Shown: piece after piece, positions 16,670 through 27,912 of the stretch
Position numbering within the stretch: the stretch's first letter is position 1
Layout of the letters: the number at the start of each line of letters is the position of its first letter
From: Cellvibrio mixtus subsp. mixtus J3-8
Lineage (GTDB): Bacteria > Pseudomonadota > Gammaproteobacteria > Pseudomonadales > Cellvibrionaceae
Assembly (NCBI RefSeq): GCF_000766945.1
Contig: NZ_KN266207.1
Span: 875,898-939,897 of the forward strand
DNA: 64,000 nt
Direction of reading: 5' to 3'
The notes under the pieces: model-generated
Databases searched by the model: none
What the model saw: the letters and a program-made list of their open reading frames with translations, nothing else
Told to the model about the DNA's origin: nothing
Program-made: the position numbers and the translations under genes

Positions 16670-16700
16670 GCCGCACTTTTTACTCAGGGTTAACTGAACA

Positions 16701-18677
16701 ATGCCGTCTATTACCAGGTCTTCCCGTGCAAGTGTTTTTGGTCCTTACATATATTTGGTACGTATGGCGGTTTTATCCCTGTTAGTACTCGGTATTAGCC
16801 GTATAGCGCTCGTAGGCTGGAATTATGACCGGGTGATGGCCGCCGGAAATCCGGGCAGCATTTTTTTCCAGGGCGTGAGAGCAGACATTATCCTTGTTTG
16901 CTTATGGCTTTTAATACCTGTTTTATGTGCACCACTGTTTGCATGGAGCCGTTGGGCAACAATCTGGTTTAAGGGGACTTATATATGGTGCCTTATCGGA
17001 TTGATCAGCATCTTGTTTATGGAACTGGCAACGCCGGCATTCCTGATGCAATTTGATAGCAGGCCGAATCGTCTTTTCATTGAATATTTAAAATATCCGC
17101 AAGAAGTTCTATCAACTTTATGGCATGGATTCAGGCTGCCATTTATTAGCGGTTTACTATTAACAATATTATTAGGATATGGGCTTCATTGTCTTCTGCG
17201 TTTACCAACACCATCTTTAGCCTTATGGTCCCCGGCAAAAAATTTGTTAGTGTGGCCATTGGTTTTCGTTGCAGTGTTTATGGGGATCCGCTCTACGACA
17301 GCCCATCGTCCTGCAAACCCTGCGTTGTTTGCTATTACCAGTGATTCAATGGTGAATTCATTGATCATCAACTCCGGCTACTCCGTTCTTTATGCGCTCT
17401 ACAGTATGAAACATGAAGCTCGTTCCAGTGAGATTTATGGAAAATTATCGACACACGAAATGCTTCAATACAGCCTTGATTGGCCATGGTTAAAAACTTA
17501 TCAATTTAATCATTCTGAATATCCTACCCTTCACCATCAATCGGCTGCATTTACCCATGACAAGCCCTTAAACCTGGTTATTATTTTGCAAGAAAGTATG
17601 GGAGCTACTTTTGTTAAGTCGCTCGGTGGCGTTGCAGTAACACCCGAACTGGAAAAGTTAGCGGAGGAGGGAATATGGTTTGAACATTTGTATGCTACCG
17701 GAACCCGCTCTGTACGCGGCATTGAGGCTGTGGTTTCAGGTTTTCCACCTACGCCGGCACAGAGCGTTGTAAAATTGTCTAACAGCCAAAATAATTTGGC
17801 GACGATTGCATCTGTACTTCAATCTGCGGGATATCAAACCCAATTTATCTATGGTGGTGAAGCGCACTTCGACAATATGCGCGGTTTTTTCACCAACAAT
17901 GGATTTCAGGATATTGTTGACATAAAAAAAATCGCCAACCCGGTTTTTGTCGCAAGTTGGGGCGCAAGTGATGAAGATCTTTTTAATACTGCTCAGCGGG
18001 AGCTAAATACTCTCCATAAAGCAGGAAAACCATTTTTTAGTCTGATTTTTACCTCAAGTAATCACGCGCCTTTTGAATTTCCTGACAATCGCATAACGTT
18101 ATTCGAGCAACCCAAAAATACAGCCAACAATGCAGTTAAATATGCTGACTGGGCCATGGGACGTTTTATCGAGCAGGCCAAACAAAGTGATTATTGGAAA
18201 AATACAGTTTTTCTGATTGTGGCTGACCACGACAATCGCGTTTACGGTAACAATCTTATTCCCGTTGAAAAGTTTCAAATCCCCGGATTAATTCTTGGTG
18301 CAGACATAAAGCCATCAAAAATATCGATGCTAGGTAGCCAAATTGATTTGGCCCCCACATTATTATCATTGATGGGAATTTCAACTTGTCACCCAATGAT
18401 CGGACGTGACTTTGCCAGCGACCGTGAAAGTCCCGGCCGCGCAATTTTACAATTCGAAGATTATTTCGCATTAATGGAACAAGACAAAATCACTATTTTA
18501 AAGCCCGATCAAACAGCAGTTATTGCACACTATAACGAGCAAAAGAAAATTCTGGATATTTCAGGACACGCATCTGAAACTGAAATGAAAAGGGCGCTAG
18601 CGCATGTACAACTCCCATCGTATTTATATCGCGAGCGGCGCTATCCCAACGTGCCTGATTGCTACCGTAGAAAATAA
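16701..18677 (+). CDS. LTA synthase family / sulfatase-like membrane phosphotransferase (OpgB-like)
   Basis: A 658-residue inner-membrane enzyme with about five helices in the first 210 residues and a periplasmic alkaline-phosphatase-type domain (290-640). LQESMG with E298 and GTRSVRG with T335 match the metal-binding Glu and nucleophile Thr of LtaS-type enzymes, and VADHDNR near 513 supplies further metal ligands. LtaS polymerises glycerol phosphate in Gram-positives; Gram-negative relatives such as OpgB add phosphoglycerol to periplasmic glucans. Which acceptor is used here is unknown. The Shine-Dalgarno is weak and distant. A PmrA-type box lies directly upstream. Confidence 0.85.
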   Translation: MPSITRSSRASVFGPYIYLVRMAVLSLLVLGISRIALVGWNYDRVMAAGNPGSIFFQGVRADIILVCLWLLIPVLCAPLFAWSRWATIWFKGTYIWCLIGLISILFMELATPAFLMQFDSRPNRLFIEYLKYPQEVLSTLWHGFRLPFISGLLLTILLGYGLHCLLRLPTPSLALWSPAKNLLVWPLVFVAVFMGIRSTTAHRPANPALFAITSDSMVNSLIINSGYSVLYALYSMKHEARSSEIYGKLSTHEMLQYSLDWPWLKTYQFNHSEYPTLHHQSAAFTHDKPLNLVIILQESMGATFVKSLGGVAVTPELEKLAEEGIWFEHLYATGTRSVRGIEAVVSGFPPTPAQSVVKLSNSQNNLATIASVLQSAGYQTQFIYGGEAHFDNMRGFFTNNGFQDIVDIKKIANPVFVASWGASDEDLFNTAQRELNTLHKAGKPFFSLIFTSSNHAPFEFPDNRITLFEQPKNTANNAVKYADWAMGRFIEQAKQSDYWKNTVFLIVADHDNRVYGNNLIPVEKFQIPGLILGADIKPSKISMLGSQIDLAPTLLSLMGISTCHPMIGRDFASDRESPGRAILQFEDYFALMEQDKITILKPDQTAVIAHYNEQKKILDISGHASETEMKRALAHVQLPSYLYRERRYPNVPDCYRRK

Positions 18678-18839
18678 CAGCACCAACGCCAGGGACGATG
18701 CAGTAATAGGGCTTAATGTTGTAAGGGACTATGACGAGTTGGATAAACAGACGGGGCCGATAAAGTCGACCCCCTTGAATGGTCATGATAATATACGATT
18801 TAACATAATCTACATTATGCGAAATTTCATATTACAGGA

Positions 18840-19202
18840 TTACGCATTTGCCACCATGTCAAATAGCTCACTTTCCTGGGGAGTTTCCGGTGATGCATGG
18901 AGCATTTCAATTAATTGATTGCCGGTTTCCTCGCTCAATGTATCCAGTTCAACACCGAAACCGTGGTCAGTGGTATGAATGACGATGGAATCAAAACGAT
19001 GCCGCTGCAATTTTTGTGAATTGCGATAAACCAGAATTTCCACACCTAATTGTTGCAACGGCTTAACATCCGCTAAATCCGACTTTATAAACAAACCGTG
19101 GCGTGTACCATTTTTAATACGACCAATCGCCACAGGCACTTCGTATTTATAGAGGAGGATTTTAATGTCGGCGTTATAGCGCGCGCTGCATCTGTGTTCC
19201 AT
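18840..19202 (-). CDS. PilZ-domain protein
   Basis: A 120-residue single-domain protein. The N-terminus has RCSAR (R4-x3-R8), the RxxxR part of the c-di-GMP-binding site, and about 27 residues later NGTRHG stands for the usual (D/N)xSxxG, with Thr for Ser. It may therefore bind c-di-GMP, consistent with the cyclase and phosphodiesterase genes elsewhere in the window. It appears monocistronic between convergent and same-strand neighbours. Its target is unknown. Confidence 0.75.
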   Translation of the reverse strand: MEHRCSARYNADIKILLYKYEVPVAIGRIKNGTRHGLFIKSDLADVKPLQQLGVEILVYRNSQKLQRHRFDSIVIHTTDHGFGVELDTLSEETGNQLIEMLHASPETPQESELFDMVANA

Positions 19203-19256
19203 AGCGATTCCTTTATAGGTTGAGTGATAAATGTCCTATCAGGCACTTAAACGTTT

Positions 19257-20771
19257 TTAGCCTAAACGATGATAGGTTGCCAATAACTGCCGAACACGAT
19301 CAGCAAGTGTGGGTTCAACTTGATCCCACGAAAACTTCCACACCCAATTTTTATCCGTCGTACCGGGCATATTCATCCTGTGCCCTCCATCCAGCTCCAA
19401 AAAATCTTGCATGGGAATAATGGCCATGCCACCTACTGACGCCAAAGCTGCTTCAATTAATAACCAGGGCAACTTATCTTTCGAATTAAAACAATATTCC
19501 TGCACTTGATTGCGGCTAGCCTCGCTTAACGTATTCCACCAGCCTTGCGTGGTATCGTTATCGTGTGTGCCGGTATAAATCACATCGCTTCGTGTATGGT
19601 TGTGTGGCAAATGCGGATTGTTGGTATTTCCATCAAACGCAAATTGCAGGACCAGCATTCCGGGTAAATCAAACTGATTTCGCAATGCTTCAACTTCTTC
19701 GGTAATTACACCGAGATTTTCCGCAACGAGCGGTAACCCCGGGAAGGTTTTGAAACAGGCATTCAGGAAAGCCTCTCCCGGGGCTTTGACCCATTTGCCC
19801 TGGCGAGCATCATGACTGCCGCCAGGGATTTCCCAATACGCCTCAAAACCGCGAAAATGATCAATACGAATCAAATCGAACAATTGTAATTGTGTACGTA
19901 ACCGCGCAAGCCACCATTGAAAACCATCAGCTTCCATAACTTGCCAGGCATAATGAGGATTGCCCCAATGCTGGCCGGTTTCTGAAAAGTAATCCGGCGG
20001 AACTCCTGCAACGGTTAAAGGGCACCCCCCTTCATCCAATTGAAAATAATGCTGCTGGGCCCATACATCCGCACTGTCATGACCAACAAAAATAGGCATA
20101 TCACCAAATAAAGAAATATTCCTTTGGTTGGCATAATCTTTTAGCGCATGCCATTGGCTAAAAAATACGAATTGTTCAAACAGAACCACATCAATATCAG
20201 AATTTAATTCAATGCGAATTTTTTCTAATGCCGAATGCTTTCGTTGACGCAAATCAGCTGGCCAATCACTCCAGGATGCACCATCAAATTTTTTACGCAA
20301 TGCACAAAATAGTGAAAAATCATCTAACCAATAGTTTTGTTGTGAACAAAAAGTCTGAAAGTTTTGACGGGTAGCTTCGCCTTCAGTTGAATTTAAGAAC
20401 GCGTAAAAAGATAAAGCGAACTTTTGACGTGCAACAGCGATATTTTTTTCGCCGTCATGTTGCAAATCCCCTGCCCTGATCCAGCCTTTTTCTATCAACC
20501 AATCCAGGCTAACGAGCTCTGGATTCCCTGCATGTGCAGATATTGATTGATAAGGTGACATGTCCGCTTGCGTTGGCCCGATGGGTAGCATTTGCCAAAT
20601 TGTTAAACCCGCTTTCGCTATCAGATCTATAAAATAATAGGCGTCTTTCCCCAAAGTGCCGAATCTATTTTTTTGATCGTCTTCCCAAAAGGATTCCGAA
20701 CACGGTAATGAGGTTGGATGCAACAAAACACCAGCTGTGCGGCGCGCAAAAATTGGAGATTTTTCTGCCAT
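19257..20771 (-). CDS. malQ: 4-alpha-glucanotransferase (amylomaltase, GH77)
   Basis: Cytoplasmic enzyme that transfers alpha-1,4-glucan chains between maltodextrins, releasing glucose. The 504-residue length is that of the compact DPE1/amylomaltase type, without the N-terminal extension of E. coli MalQ. Motifs include GDMPIFVGHDSADVWA, the nucleophile Asp in RIDHFRGFEAYWEIP, the acid Glu in AENLGVI, and GTHDNDTTQGWW. AAGGAA precedes the ATG. It lies 38 nt after the GH57 gene and is the last gene of a glgC-GH57-malQ operon. Confidence 0.95.
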   Translation of the reverse strand: MAEKSPIFARRTAGVLLHPTSLPCSESFWEDDQKNRFGTLGKDAYYFIDLIAKAGLTIWQMLPIGPTQADMSPYQSISAHAGNPELVSLDWLIEKGWIRAGDLQHDGEKNIAVARQKFALSFYAFLNSTEGEATRQNFQTFCSQQNYWLDDFSLFCALRKKFDGASWSDWPADLRQRKHSALEKIRIELNSDIDVVLFEQFVFFSQWHALKDYANQRNISLFGDMPIFVGHDSADVWAQQHYFQLDEGGCPLTVAGVPPDYFSETGQHWGNPHYAWQVMEADGFQWWLARLRTQLQLFDLIRIDHFRGFEAYWEIPGGSHDARQGKWVKAPGEAFLNACFKTFPGLPLVAENLGVITEEVEALRNQFDLPGMLVLQFAFDGNTNNPHLPHNHTRSDVIYTGTHDNDTTQGWWNTLSEASRNQVQEYCFNSKDKLPWLLIEAALASVGGMAIIPMQDFLELDGGHRMNMPGTTDKNWVWKFSWDQVEPTLADRVRQLLATYHRLG

Positions 20772-20809
20772 TAATTTTGTTCCTTACCGCATTAAAACAA
20801 TGAATGCAA

Positions 20810-22537
20810 TTAGCTGACATGGCCTTGTCGCATGACACCACCAGACGCAGGATCACCTCCACCAATACTGATTACCTGGTTTAAATACCCGGGAGCTGGA
20901 GTTTCAATCAACGCATATAGGTTCATCAGGTGACGGCGAAATAAATATTCAAAATCGCTGACGCTTTGTGCTGGATTGTAGTCGCCAAACCACCAAAACC
21001 AATCCGAACCTTCACATAACGCCAATTGCTTTTCTATTTGTGCGAGTTGTTCCGCAGAAAAATTACGGTTACGCAAGGCTTGATCAACTTGCTGTTTCGC
21101 ATCACATAACATATCCCAACCACGATTTTTATCTTTGTCGCCTATCCAGGTGGAAAAGGTGCCGTACACCCAGCTACCAGCGACTAAATGTGGCAAGCGT
21201 AATGGCTCCGGATTTTGTTGATCCAGCACTTCACTGTAAGTTGAAAGTTCGAGTAATGGATGAGTAGTTAAACGCTCATAAAGGGAATGTAAAAAATGGA
21301 ATGCATTTTCGGGAAAATACTCCCATGCATTTTCGCCATCCATAATGACAGAGATGACAGTATTTTTTGTATCTTTAGCAGCATTTGCAATATTCACCAT
21401 GTGATTTACAAGATCACCGATGGCGTCGTCGGAGTGCCATGTTGAATATTTAAATCCGATGAGGTCAGATAATCCATCATCGCGAAAAAAGGTATTTATT
21501 TTCACACTGGCAAATTCGTATGCGCGATGCAAGGATTGTTGCGTTGCCTGCAATTCAGTTGCTATTGAGTGATTTTCGTGGGCCCTCAAACTATTGTGCA
21601 ACACGGAATCCCCCGTTGCCGCCCAATCGAATTTAGCTTCATGGAGCAATTTTAACGTGTCATCACTCAGCGAACCTTCAGAGGCCCAACAGCCACGAGG
21701 ACGTTTGCCAAAATAATTCTCAAATGATTTTATACCCTCATTCAAATGCCATTTCGCGCGATTGCGCCCATCCGGATAACAAGTCGCATTCGGCAACGCG
21801 ACATTGGGCATTGCTTCCTTGGCAGAATTTAAATCAATGAGCAACGGAATAATCGGATGCGCATAAGGACTCATGCAGAGTTCAATTTGCCCATTATCGG
21901 CGAGTTTTTTGTAACGGGGGCCGATAGAAGCCACCAGTTCACCAATAATAGTCAACAATTCACGCCTATCTTCCAGGGTAAAACTACGTTCTTTGAGCTG
22001 CAGTCGCTGGATGCGCTCATCACTGCGGCGAGGAATTTCAGCGAGCCAACTCAGATGGTACCAAACTCCCAAATCCACTAAAAATTGTTCATTTAAATAG
22101 CGGCTGAAAAAAGGCTTATCCTGAAAATTTTTCACCAGGTCAGCAAGTTCACGGTAAACCGGGAAACGCTCAATCATCCGTTCACGATTTGCACGCAGAT
22201 ATTTTTGTGCAAGGTCAACAAACGCCATACTGCCTGGCGCAGGTAAGTTGGGTTCAACGAGTGATGCTAATACAGCATCTTTGATTTTCTCTCCATTTGA
22301 TAAATGTGCGGCTATTTGCTGCGCATAATCATCAAGTTGTTCTAATAAAATGGGTGCGAAGTTAACGACTGCCTTTGCTGCTGGCTGCGCTTCTATATGC
22401 GCAGCCATATCGACGTAATCTTTAATGGCATGAAGATATGTCCAGGGGAAATAGTACTCCCCTGTCATGATGTCGCGATAATCCGGCTGGTGCATGTGCC
22501 ATAAAAATACGACTTTTGTTTTGCCATTATTAGCCAT
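20810..22537 (-). CDS. glycoside hydrolase family 57 alpha-glucan-active enzyme
   Basis: A 575-residue cytoplasmic protein without a signal peptide. GH57 motifs are visible: HMHQPDYRD near the N-terminus, the segment [11 protein letters not shown] with the probable nucleophile Glu, and MDGENAWEY with the probable acid Asp, followed by a helical C-terminal domain. GH57 includes alpha-amylases, 4-alpha-glucanotransferases, amylopullulanases and branching enzymes; the sequence alone does not choose. It overlaps the glgC stop by 8 nt and precedes malQ, so it acts in glycogen or maltodextrin turnover. Confidence 0.9.
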   Translation of the reverse strand: MANNGKTKVVFLWHMHQPDYRDIMTGEYYFPWTYLHAIKDYVDMAAHIEAQPAAKAVVNFAPILLEQLDDYAQQIAAHLSNGEKIKDAVLASLVEPNLPAPGSMAFVDLAQKYLRANRERMIERFPVYRELADLVKNFQDKPFFSRYLNEQFLVDLGVWYHLSWLAEIPRRSDERIQRLQLKERSFTLEDRRELLTIIGELVASIGPRYKKLADNGQIELCMSPYAHPIIPLLIDLNSAKEAMPNVALPNATCYPDGRNRAKWHLNEGIKSFENYFGKRPRGCWASEGSLSDDTLKLLHEAKFDWAATGDSVLHNSLRAHENHSIATELQATQQSLHRAYEFASVKINTFFRDDGLSDLIGFKYSTWHSDDAIGDLVNHMVNIANAAKDTKNTVISVIMDGENAWEYFPENAFHFLHSLYERLTTHPLLELSTYSEVLDQQNPEPLRLPHLVAGSWVYGTFSTWIGDKDKNRGWDMLCDAKQQVDQALRNRNFSAEQLAQIEKQLALCEGSDWFWWFGDYNPAQSVSDFEYLFRRHLMNLYALIETPAPGYLNQVISIGGGDPASGGVMRQGHVS

Positions 22538-23795
22538 TGACTTCGTCCTGCCCGAGCATACCGGGAGTTACCAATACAACGCCTTTGGGAGAAACGTGGA
22601 AACGTTTTTTATCGGCTTCGAGATCGTAACCAATTACAGTTCCTTCAGGAATTTTGCAACGGCGATCAATTAATGCTTTACGAATCTTGCAATTGCGCCC
22701 TACTTCTACACTGGGAAATAAAACAGAATCTTCAATCTCGCAATAGGAATGCACACGTACACGCGGAAACAGTAATGAATGTTTAACAGCGGAGCCGGAA
22801 ATAATGCAACCACCGGCAATGAGCGAATCAACAGCAAAACCGCGACGCCCATTATCATTAAACACAAATTTGGCTGGCGCTACTTGCTCCTGGTAAGTCC
22901 AGATGGGCCACGCTGCGTCGTATAAATCCAGCTCGGGTGTTATACCGGTAAGCTCAAGGTTGGCTTCCCACAGTGAGTCCACTGTACCCACGTCGCGCCA
23001 GTATGCATCGCCACCAGAAACCGGATCACGGAATGGGAATGCGTTTACGCGATGGGTTTTAATCATCGAAGGGATGATATCTTTTCCAAAATCATGCGAA
23101 GAATTTGGATTATCGCGATCCTTTAATAATTCGCGAAATAATACTTTGGTGCTGAAAACATAAATTCCCATTGAGGCTAATGCTTTGTCGGGCTTGCCCG
23201 GCATTGATTCAGGTTTTGGCGGCTTCTCTGTAAATTTGACAATCCGATGGTCATTATCGATATCCATAACACCAAATGCATTGGCGATATCAAGAGGAAC
23301 TTCGATACATCCAACAGTAATATCTGCGCCACGTTCAACGTGGGCAGCAATCATCGTACCGTAGTCCATTTTATAAACATGGTCTCCGGCGAGAATTAAA
23401 ACGTATTCGGGATTGTGGCGACGAATGATGTCGATATTTTGTAACACTGCATCGGCAGTGCCTGCATACCAGGATTCGCTCAAACGTTGTTGCGCGGGTA
23501 ATAATTCGACAAACTCTCCGAGTTCGCCCCCGAGAAAACCCCAACCACGCTGCACATGGCGATCCAGGGAATGTGATTTGTACTGGGTGAGAACGCTAAT
23601 ACGACGAATGCCAGAATTAACGCAATTGGAAAGGGGGAAATCAATGATGCGAAATTTGCCACCAAAATGTACCGCAGGTTTTGCACGCCAATCAGTGAGT
23701 TGATGCAATCGGGAACCACGCCCACCAGCAAGTATTACCGCTAAAGTTTCTCGAGTAAGACGACTAACAAAACGACCCGATGTAGGTGTACTCAT
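22530..23795 (-). CDS. glgC: glucose-1-phosphate adenylyltransferase
   Basis: Makes ADP-glucose from ATP and glucose-1-phosphate, the committed step of bacterial glycogen synthesis. The 421-residue protein has the nucleotide-binding LAGGRGSRL near residue 18, [15 protein letters not shown] with the conserved activator-site Lys, [10 protein letters not shown] near 107, and a C-terminal left-handed beta-helix. An AAGGA Shine-Dalgarno precedes the ATG. It heads the leftward operon and is divergent from glgB, so both halves of the pathway share one intergenic control region. Confidence 0.97.
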   Translation of the reverse strand: MSTPTSGRFVSRLTRETLAVILAGGRGSRLHQLTDWRAKPAVHFGGKFRIIDFPLSNCVNSGIRRISVLTQYKSHSLDRHVQRGWGFLGGELGEFVELLPAQQRLSESWYAGTADAVLQNIDIIRRHNPEYVLILAGDHVYKMDYGTMIAAHVERGADITVGCIEVPLDIANAFGVMDIDNDHRIVKFTEKPPKPESMPGKPDKALASMGIYVFSTKVLFRELLKDRDNPNSSHDFGKDIIPSMIKTHRVNAFPFRDPVSGGDAYWRDVGTVDSLWEANLELTGITPELDLYDAAWPIWTYQEQVAPAKFVFNDNGRRGFAVDSLIAGGCIISGSAVKHSLLFPRVRVHSYCEIEDSVLFPSVEVGRNCKIRKALIDRRCKIPEGTVIGYDLEADKKRFHVSPKGVVLVTPGMLGQDEVNG

Positions 23796-24176
23796 TACAA
23801 CGTATTCCTTATGGCTATTGTGTGTAACAACGATGAATTTTTTGTGACCTCGTTGACAAGATTAAGAGCAATATCAATGCCAATAAATTGATCTAACTCA
23901 AACTCTGGTCATACACAAAAATTGTTGGTGCACTTTTTAACAGATTGGATGCCCGTTTTAAATGCACAGCTAAGTGTAGCCACAAGTTTGGCACCGAACC
24001 TGCAAATGTCTTTAACAGACACCGATTTTTGTAAAAAATTGGTGCAACAAAATTTATCGATAATGGCTAAGCTAGTAGAGCCCAAGCATATGACATTTTT
24101 ATGTAGCCCAAAACTGTGCAAATACGGTGAAAAAATTAAATAACGCGCCACACTTTTTACTTTAGGAATCAAGTGC
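23796..24176 (+). other. glgC/glgB divergent intergenic region
   Basis: This 381-bp stretch must hold promoters for both glycogen operons. A TTGACA hexamer lies at 23853-23858 (+) but has no good -10 at 16-18 nt, and the region before glgB has only weak elements. Short open frames on both strands (about 73 and 89 codons) show no recognisable motifs and no ribosome-binding site. I see no riboswitch or repeat. Confidence 0.5.
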
Positions 24177-26384
24177 ATGTTGAATCACAAGCAGGACAAA
24201 CCTTTAACCCACGAAATGCTCCGCATAGTTACCGCTACCCACCACGATCCCTTTGAAGTCCTTGGTCGCCACCCGCTTTTAAGCGCCGCTTCCGCGAATG
24301 CCGATACAGTTATCCGCATATACCTGCCAGGCGCACGGAGCGCTTCACTGTTAATTAATCAACAAATACATGCATTGAAACGCATTGAGGGGACTGATTT
24401 TTTCGAATGGTACGGGCTGGGCGAAAAGCTGCCTCCTCATTATCAAGTGCAATGGTTTGACCGTCACAATGTGACGCATACGGAGTATGACCCCTATTGC
24501 TTTGCACCATTATTGGGCGATATCGATATGCATCTATTCGCAGAGGGACAGCATTGGGATATCTATCAACACCTCGGGGCCAATCTACGCACCGTTGATG
24601 GTATCCAGGGCGTGCTCTTTGCAACCTGGGCTCCGAATGCAGAACGAATTAGCGTCGTGGGTGATTTCAATGATTGGGATGGCCGCCAACACCCTATGCG
24701 GGTCCGTGGAGGAAGCGGTTTATGGGAGGTGTTTATTCCCGGCATCAAACCGGAAGCCCTTTACAAATTTGAAGTCCGTAATCGTGCGACGGGGGCCGTC
24801 TTCCTTAAATCTGATCCTTATGGTCAGGCATTTGAATTGCGCCCACAAACCAGCTCTATTGTAAAAGTCCCTTCACAATACGCATGGCAAGATGGCGATT
24901 GGATCAACAAGCGCGCCCATTGGGATTGGCAAGCATCGCCCATGTCGGTTTATGAGGTTCACTTGGGTTCATGGCGCCGTGGCTGGGCCGGCGAATTTAT
25001 GACTTATCGGGACCTCGCTCATCAATTGGTTGATTATGTAAAACCATTGGGGTTTACCCACATCGAAATTTTACCGGTCAGTGAACACCCGCTGGATGAC
25101 TCCTGGGGCTACCAGACCACTGGCTACTATGCCCCCACCAGCCGTTTTGGCACGCCTGACGAATTTCGCTATTTTGTAGACTATTTACACCAGCATGGAA
25201 TCGGGGTCATCCTCGACTGGGTTCCCGCACATTTCCCCAAAGACGCCCATGCCCTCGCCCGTTTTGATGGCTCTGCGCTTTATGAACATGAAGATCCGCG
25301 CCTGGGTGAGCATCGCGATTGGGGTACGTTGATTTATAACTACGGACGCAACGAAGTCCGTAACTTTTTATTGGCCAACGCGCTCTTTTGGTTAAAGGAA
25401 TATCACATTGATGGGTTGCGTGTAGATGCTGTGGCCTCAATGTTACACCTGGATTATTCACGTGAAGCCGGCGAATGGATTCCCAATATTTATGGTGGCA
25501 ATGAAAATCTGGAAGCGATGGCTTTTTTACAAAAGCTGAATGAAATTTGCCATGGTCGACATCCCGGTACATTAGTCATTGCTGAAGAATCAACCGCCTG
25601 GCCACAAGTTACTCGTCCCACCTGGGTTGGCGGTTTGGGTTTCTCTATGAAGTGGAATATGGGGTGGATGCACGACACACTGGATTATCTCACTAAAGAT
25701 CCAATACATCGCCAATACCATCACAACCAATTAACCTTTGGCATGATGTACGCGTTTAGCGAAAACTTCCAACTGCCCTTCTCCCACGACGAAGTCGTAC
25801 ATGGCAAAGGCAGTATGATTAACAAAATGCCGGGCGATGACTGGCAAAAATTTGCGAACTTGCGTTTGCTTTACACTTACCTTTTTACTTATCCCGGTAC
25901 CAAACTATTATTTATGGGCAGCGAATTTGCGCAATGGAGTGAATGGGCCCATGGTCGCTCACTGGATTGGCACTTGCTGGACTATGATCGCCACCAGGGC
26001 ATTCATGCATTAATTAAAGATTTAAATCATTGCTACACCGGAATGCCTTCCTTGTATCAACGCAGTTTTCGCGGAGATGGTTTTGAATGGATCGATTGCC
26101 ACGACAGCACCCAGTCTATTGTTAGTTACATCCGTAAAAGCGATCATGATTTTTCGATCATAATTTTAAATTTCACACCAGTATCACGCTCTGGTTATCG
26201 TATTGGTGTCCCCGTAGCTGGCGCCTATCATGAAGTATTGAATTCTGATTCCAGCTTCTATGGTGGCAGTAATGTCGGCAATGCCAATCCGCTTTATACG
26301 CAACCGGTGCCGTGGATGAACCACCAGCAATCGCTGGAAATAAATTTGCCACCACTGGGTGCATTAATTTTAAAGATTTCCTGA
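24177..26384 (+). CDS. glgB: 1,4-alpha-glucan branching enzyme (GH13)
   Basis: Introduces alpha-1,6 branches into glycogen. The 735-residue protein has the double N-terminal arrangement of E. coli-type GlgB: an N1 module (about 20-110), a CBM48 domain (about 125-215) with [11 protein letters not shown], the GH13 barrel with [18 protein letters not shown] (nucleophile Asp), IAEEST (acid Glu) and [13 protein letters not shown], then a beta C-domain. AGGA lies 9 nt before the ATG. It is followed after 25 nt by glgA. Confidence 0.97.
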   Translation: MLNHKQDKPLTHEMLRIVTATHHDPFEVLGRHPLLSAASANADTVIRIYLPGARSASLLINQQIHALKRIEGTDFFEWYGLGEKLPPHYQVQWFDRHNVTHTEYDPYCFAPLLGDIDMHLFAEGQHWDIYQHLGANLRTVDGIQGVLFATWAPNAERISVVGDFNDWDGRQHPMRVRGGSGLWEVFIPGIKPEALYKFEVRNRATGAVFLKSDPYGQAFELRPQTSSIVKVPSQYAWQDGDWINKRAHWDWQASPMSVYEVHLGSWRRGWAGEFMTYRDLAHQLVDYVKPLGFTHIEILPVSEHPLDDSWGYQTTGYYAPTSRFGTPDEFRYFVDYLHQHGIGVILDWVPAHFPKDAHALARFDGSALYEHEDPRLGEHRDWGTLIYNYGRNEVRNFLLANALFWLKEYHIDGLRVDAVASMLHLDYSREAGEWIPNIYGGNENLEAMAFLQKLNEICHGRHPGTLVIAEESTAWPQVTRPTWVGGLGFSMKWNMGWMHDTLDYLTKDPIHRQYHHNQLTFGMMYAFSENFQLPFSHDEVVHGKGSMINKMPGDDWQKFANLRLLYTYLFTYPGTKLLFMGSEFAQWSEWAHGRSLDWHLLDYDRHQGIHALIKDLNHCYTGMPSLYQRSFRGDGFEWIDCHDSTQSIVSYIRKSDHDFSIIILNFTPVSRSGYRIGVPVAGAYHEVLNSDSSFYGGSNVGNANPLYTQPVPWMNHQQSLEINLPPLGALILKIS

Positions 26385-26409
26385 TTACTTATTTAAAGAA
26401 GGATCACTT

Positions 26410-27855
26410 ATGCAGAAAATTTTATTTGCAACCAGTGAAGTTTATCCGTTGATTAAAACCGGTGGTTTGGCGGATGTAACCGGCAGCTTGCCTCGTGCAC
26501 TGCAAAAACAGGGTTATGACATAAAAATTATATTGCCCGCTTATGCGAGCGTGCTGGAAAAAGCATCTGCATCGGGCATAAAAAAAATTACACAATTGGA
26601 TATTGATGGCAACCCGGTCGTTATCAAACAAACACGCTTGCCCGGAACAAAAGTTACGGTGTGGTTAGTCGATATCCCGGAGTTTTCAGAACGAACCGGG
26701 AATCCTTACTGTGGACCGGATGGCAATGACTGGATCGATAACCATAAACGCTTTTATATTTTTTCCAAAGCGACAGAGCTTATTGCATTGAATCAAGCCA
26801 ATCTCGATTGGCAGCCGGATATAGTTCATTGCAATGACTGGCAAACTGGTTTGGTTCCCGCATTATTATCATTACACCCTAACCATCCTGCGACTGTTTT
26901 TACTATTCATAACCTCGCTTACCGCGGCCTCTTTTCGCACCAGGCATTTGCCGAACTAAATTTGCCCCAGGCATTCTGGCATCATGAGCGTTTGGAGTTT
27001 TATGGCCAAATGTCTTTCATTAAAGGCGGAATTGCGTTTGCAGATTATGTAACTACCGTTAGCCCGAGTTATGCACGTGAAATACAAAAGCCTGAATTTG
27101 GTTACGGGCTTGACGGATTGTTGCGCTATCGCAGCGATTCGCTGGCAGGAATTTTAAATGGAATTGATAACGATGAATGGAACCCGGGAACAGATACGCA
27201 TTTAACCCACACCTATAATCGACGAACATTGGGAAATAAACGCAAAAACAAACAACTCCTGCAGGAAAAAATGGGATTGGAGGTTAATAGTGATAAGCCG
27301 TTATTAGGATTTATTGGACGCCTCGTCGATCAAAAAGGTGTTGACCTGATACTGTCACAAATGAATCGCTTATTAACTTCAAATTATCAATTGGTAATCC
27401 TTGGCAGTGGATTTCCCCACTACGAACAAACCTTACGAAATATAGCCGAACAAAATCCACAAAAAGTTGCCGTGCATTTGGGTTACGATGAGGCGCTTGC
27501 GCATCAAATTGAAGCCGGTAGTGATATCTTCCTGATGCCTTCTATTTTTGAACCTTGCGGCTTGAACCAAATGTACAGCCTTCGTTACGGTACTTTGCCA
27601 GTTGTTCATGCTGTGGGAGGTTTGCGAGATACCGTTACTGAACAACCACTCAATAATATCGACGATCAAGCAAATGGATTCGTGTTTCATCAACCCGATG
27701 GTGATGAATTATATGCAGCAATTGAACGCGCAGCCGAGGCTTATCATCAACCCGATATCTGGAAAAAATTGCAAATCAATGCAATGAGCCGGGATTACTC
27801 CTGGGAACAAAGTGCGAAGCAGTACGCTAATATTTATACAGAGCTACTCTCTTAA
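26410..27855 (+). CDS. glgA: glycogen synthase (GT5)
   Basis: Elongates alpha-1,4-glucan from ADP-glucose. The 481-residue GT-B protein has the N-terminal KTGGLADVTGSLP substrate loop at about residues 16-28, HCNDWQTGL near 139, FIGRLVDQKG near 300 and the C-terminal PSIFEPCGLNQMYSLRYG with the conserved Glu. AAGAAGGA precedes the ATG. It closes the glgB-glgA operon, which ends in a strong terminator. Confidence 0.97.
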   Translation: MQKILFATSEVYPLIKTGGLADVTGSLPRALQKQGYDIKIILPAYASVLEKASASGIKKITQLDIDGNPVVIKQTRLPGTKVTVWLVDIPEFSERTGNPYCGPDGNDWIDNHKRFYIFSKATELIALNQANLDWQPDIVHCNDWQTGLVPALLSLHPNHPATVFTIHNLAYRGLFSHQAFAELNLPQAFWHHERLEFYGQMSFIKGGIAFADYVTTVSPSYAREIQKPEFGYGLDGLLRYRSDSLAGILNGIDNDEWNPGTDTHLTHTYNRRTLGNKRKNKQLLQEKMGLEVNSDKPLLGFIGRLVDQKGVDLILSQMNRLLTSNYQLVILGSGFPHYEQTLRNIAEQNPQKVAVHLGYDEALAHQIEAGSDIFLMPSIFEPCGLNQMYSLRYGTLPVVHAVGGLRDTVTEQPLNNIDDQANGFVFHQPDGDELYAAIERAAEAYHQPDIWKKLQINAMSRDYSWEQSAKQYANIYTELLS

Positions 27856-27865
27856 TCCACTTCAT

Positions 27866-27898
27866 AAAAAAACGAGCCAGAAGAAGGCTCGTTTTTTT
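27866..27898. terminator. bidirectional terminator between glgA and the peptide ABC operon
   Basis: Seven A, then ACGAGCC-type stem, a 7-nt loop, GGCTCG and seven T. The run of A on one side and T on the other lets it end both the rightward glgA transcript and the leftward peptide-transporter transcript. Confidence 0.92.
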
Positions 27899-27912
27899 GT
27901 ATCACACCTGCA

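Noticed and set aside
18604-18918. 104-codon frame after the LtaS-like gene
   Set aside because: Mostly overlaps the LtaS-like 3' end in another frame and then the PilZ gene; no start signal.
23922-24143. 73-codon frame in the glgC/glgB intergenic region
   Set aside because: No Shine-Dalgarno, no motif, and it covers the region needed for the glgB promoter; an opposite-strand frame exists in the same place.
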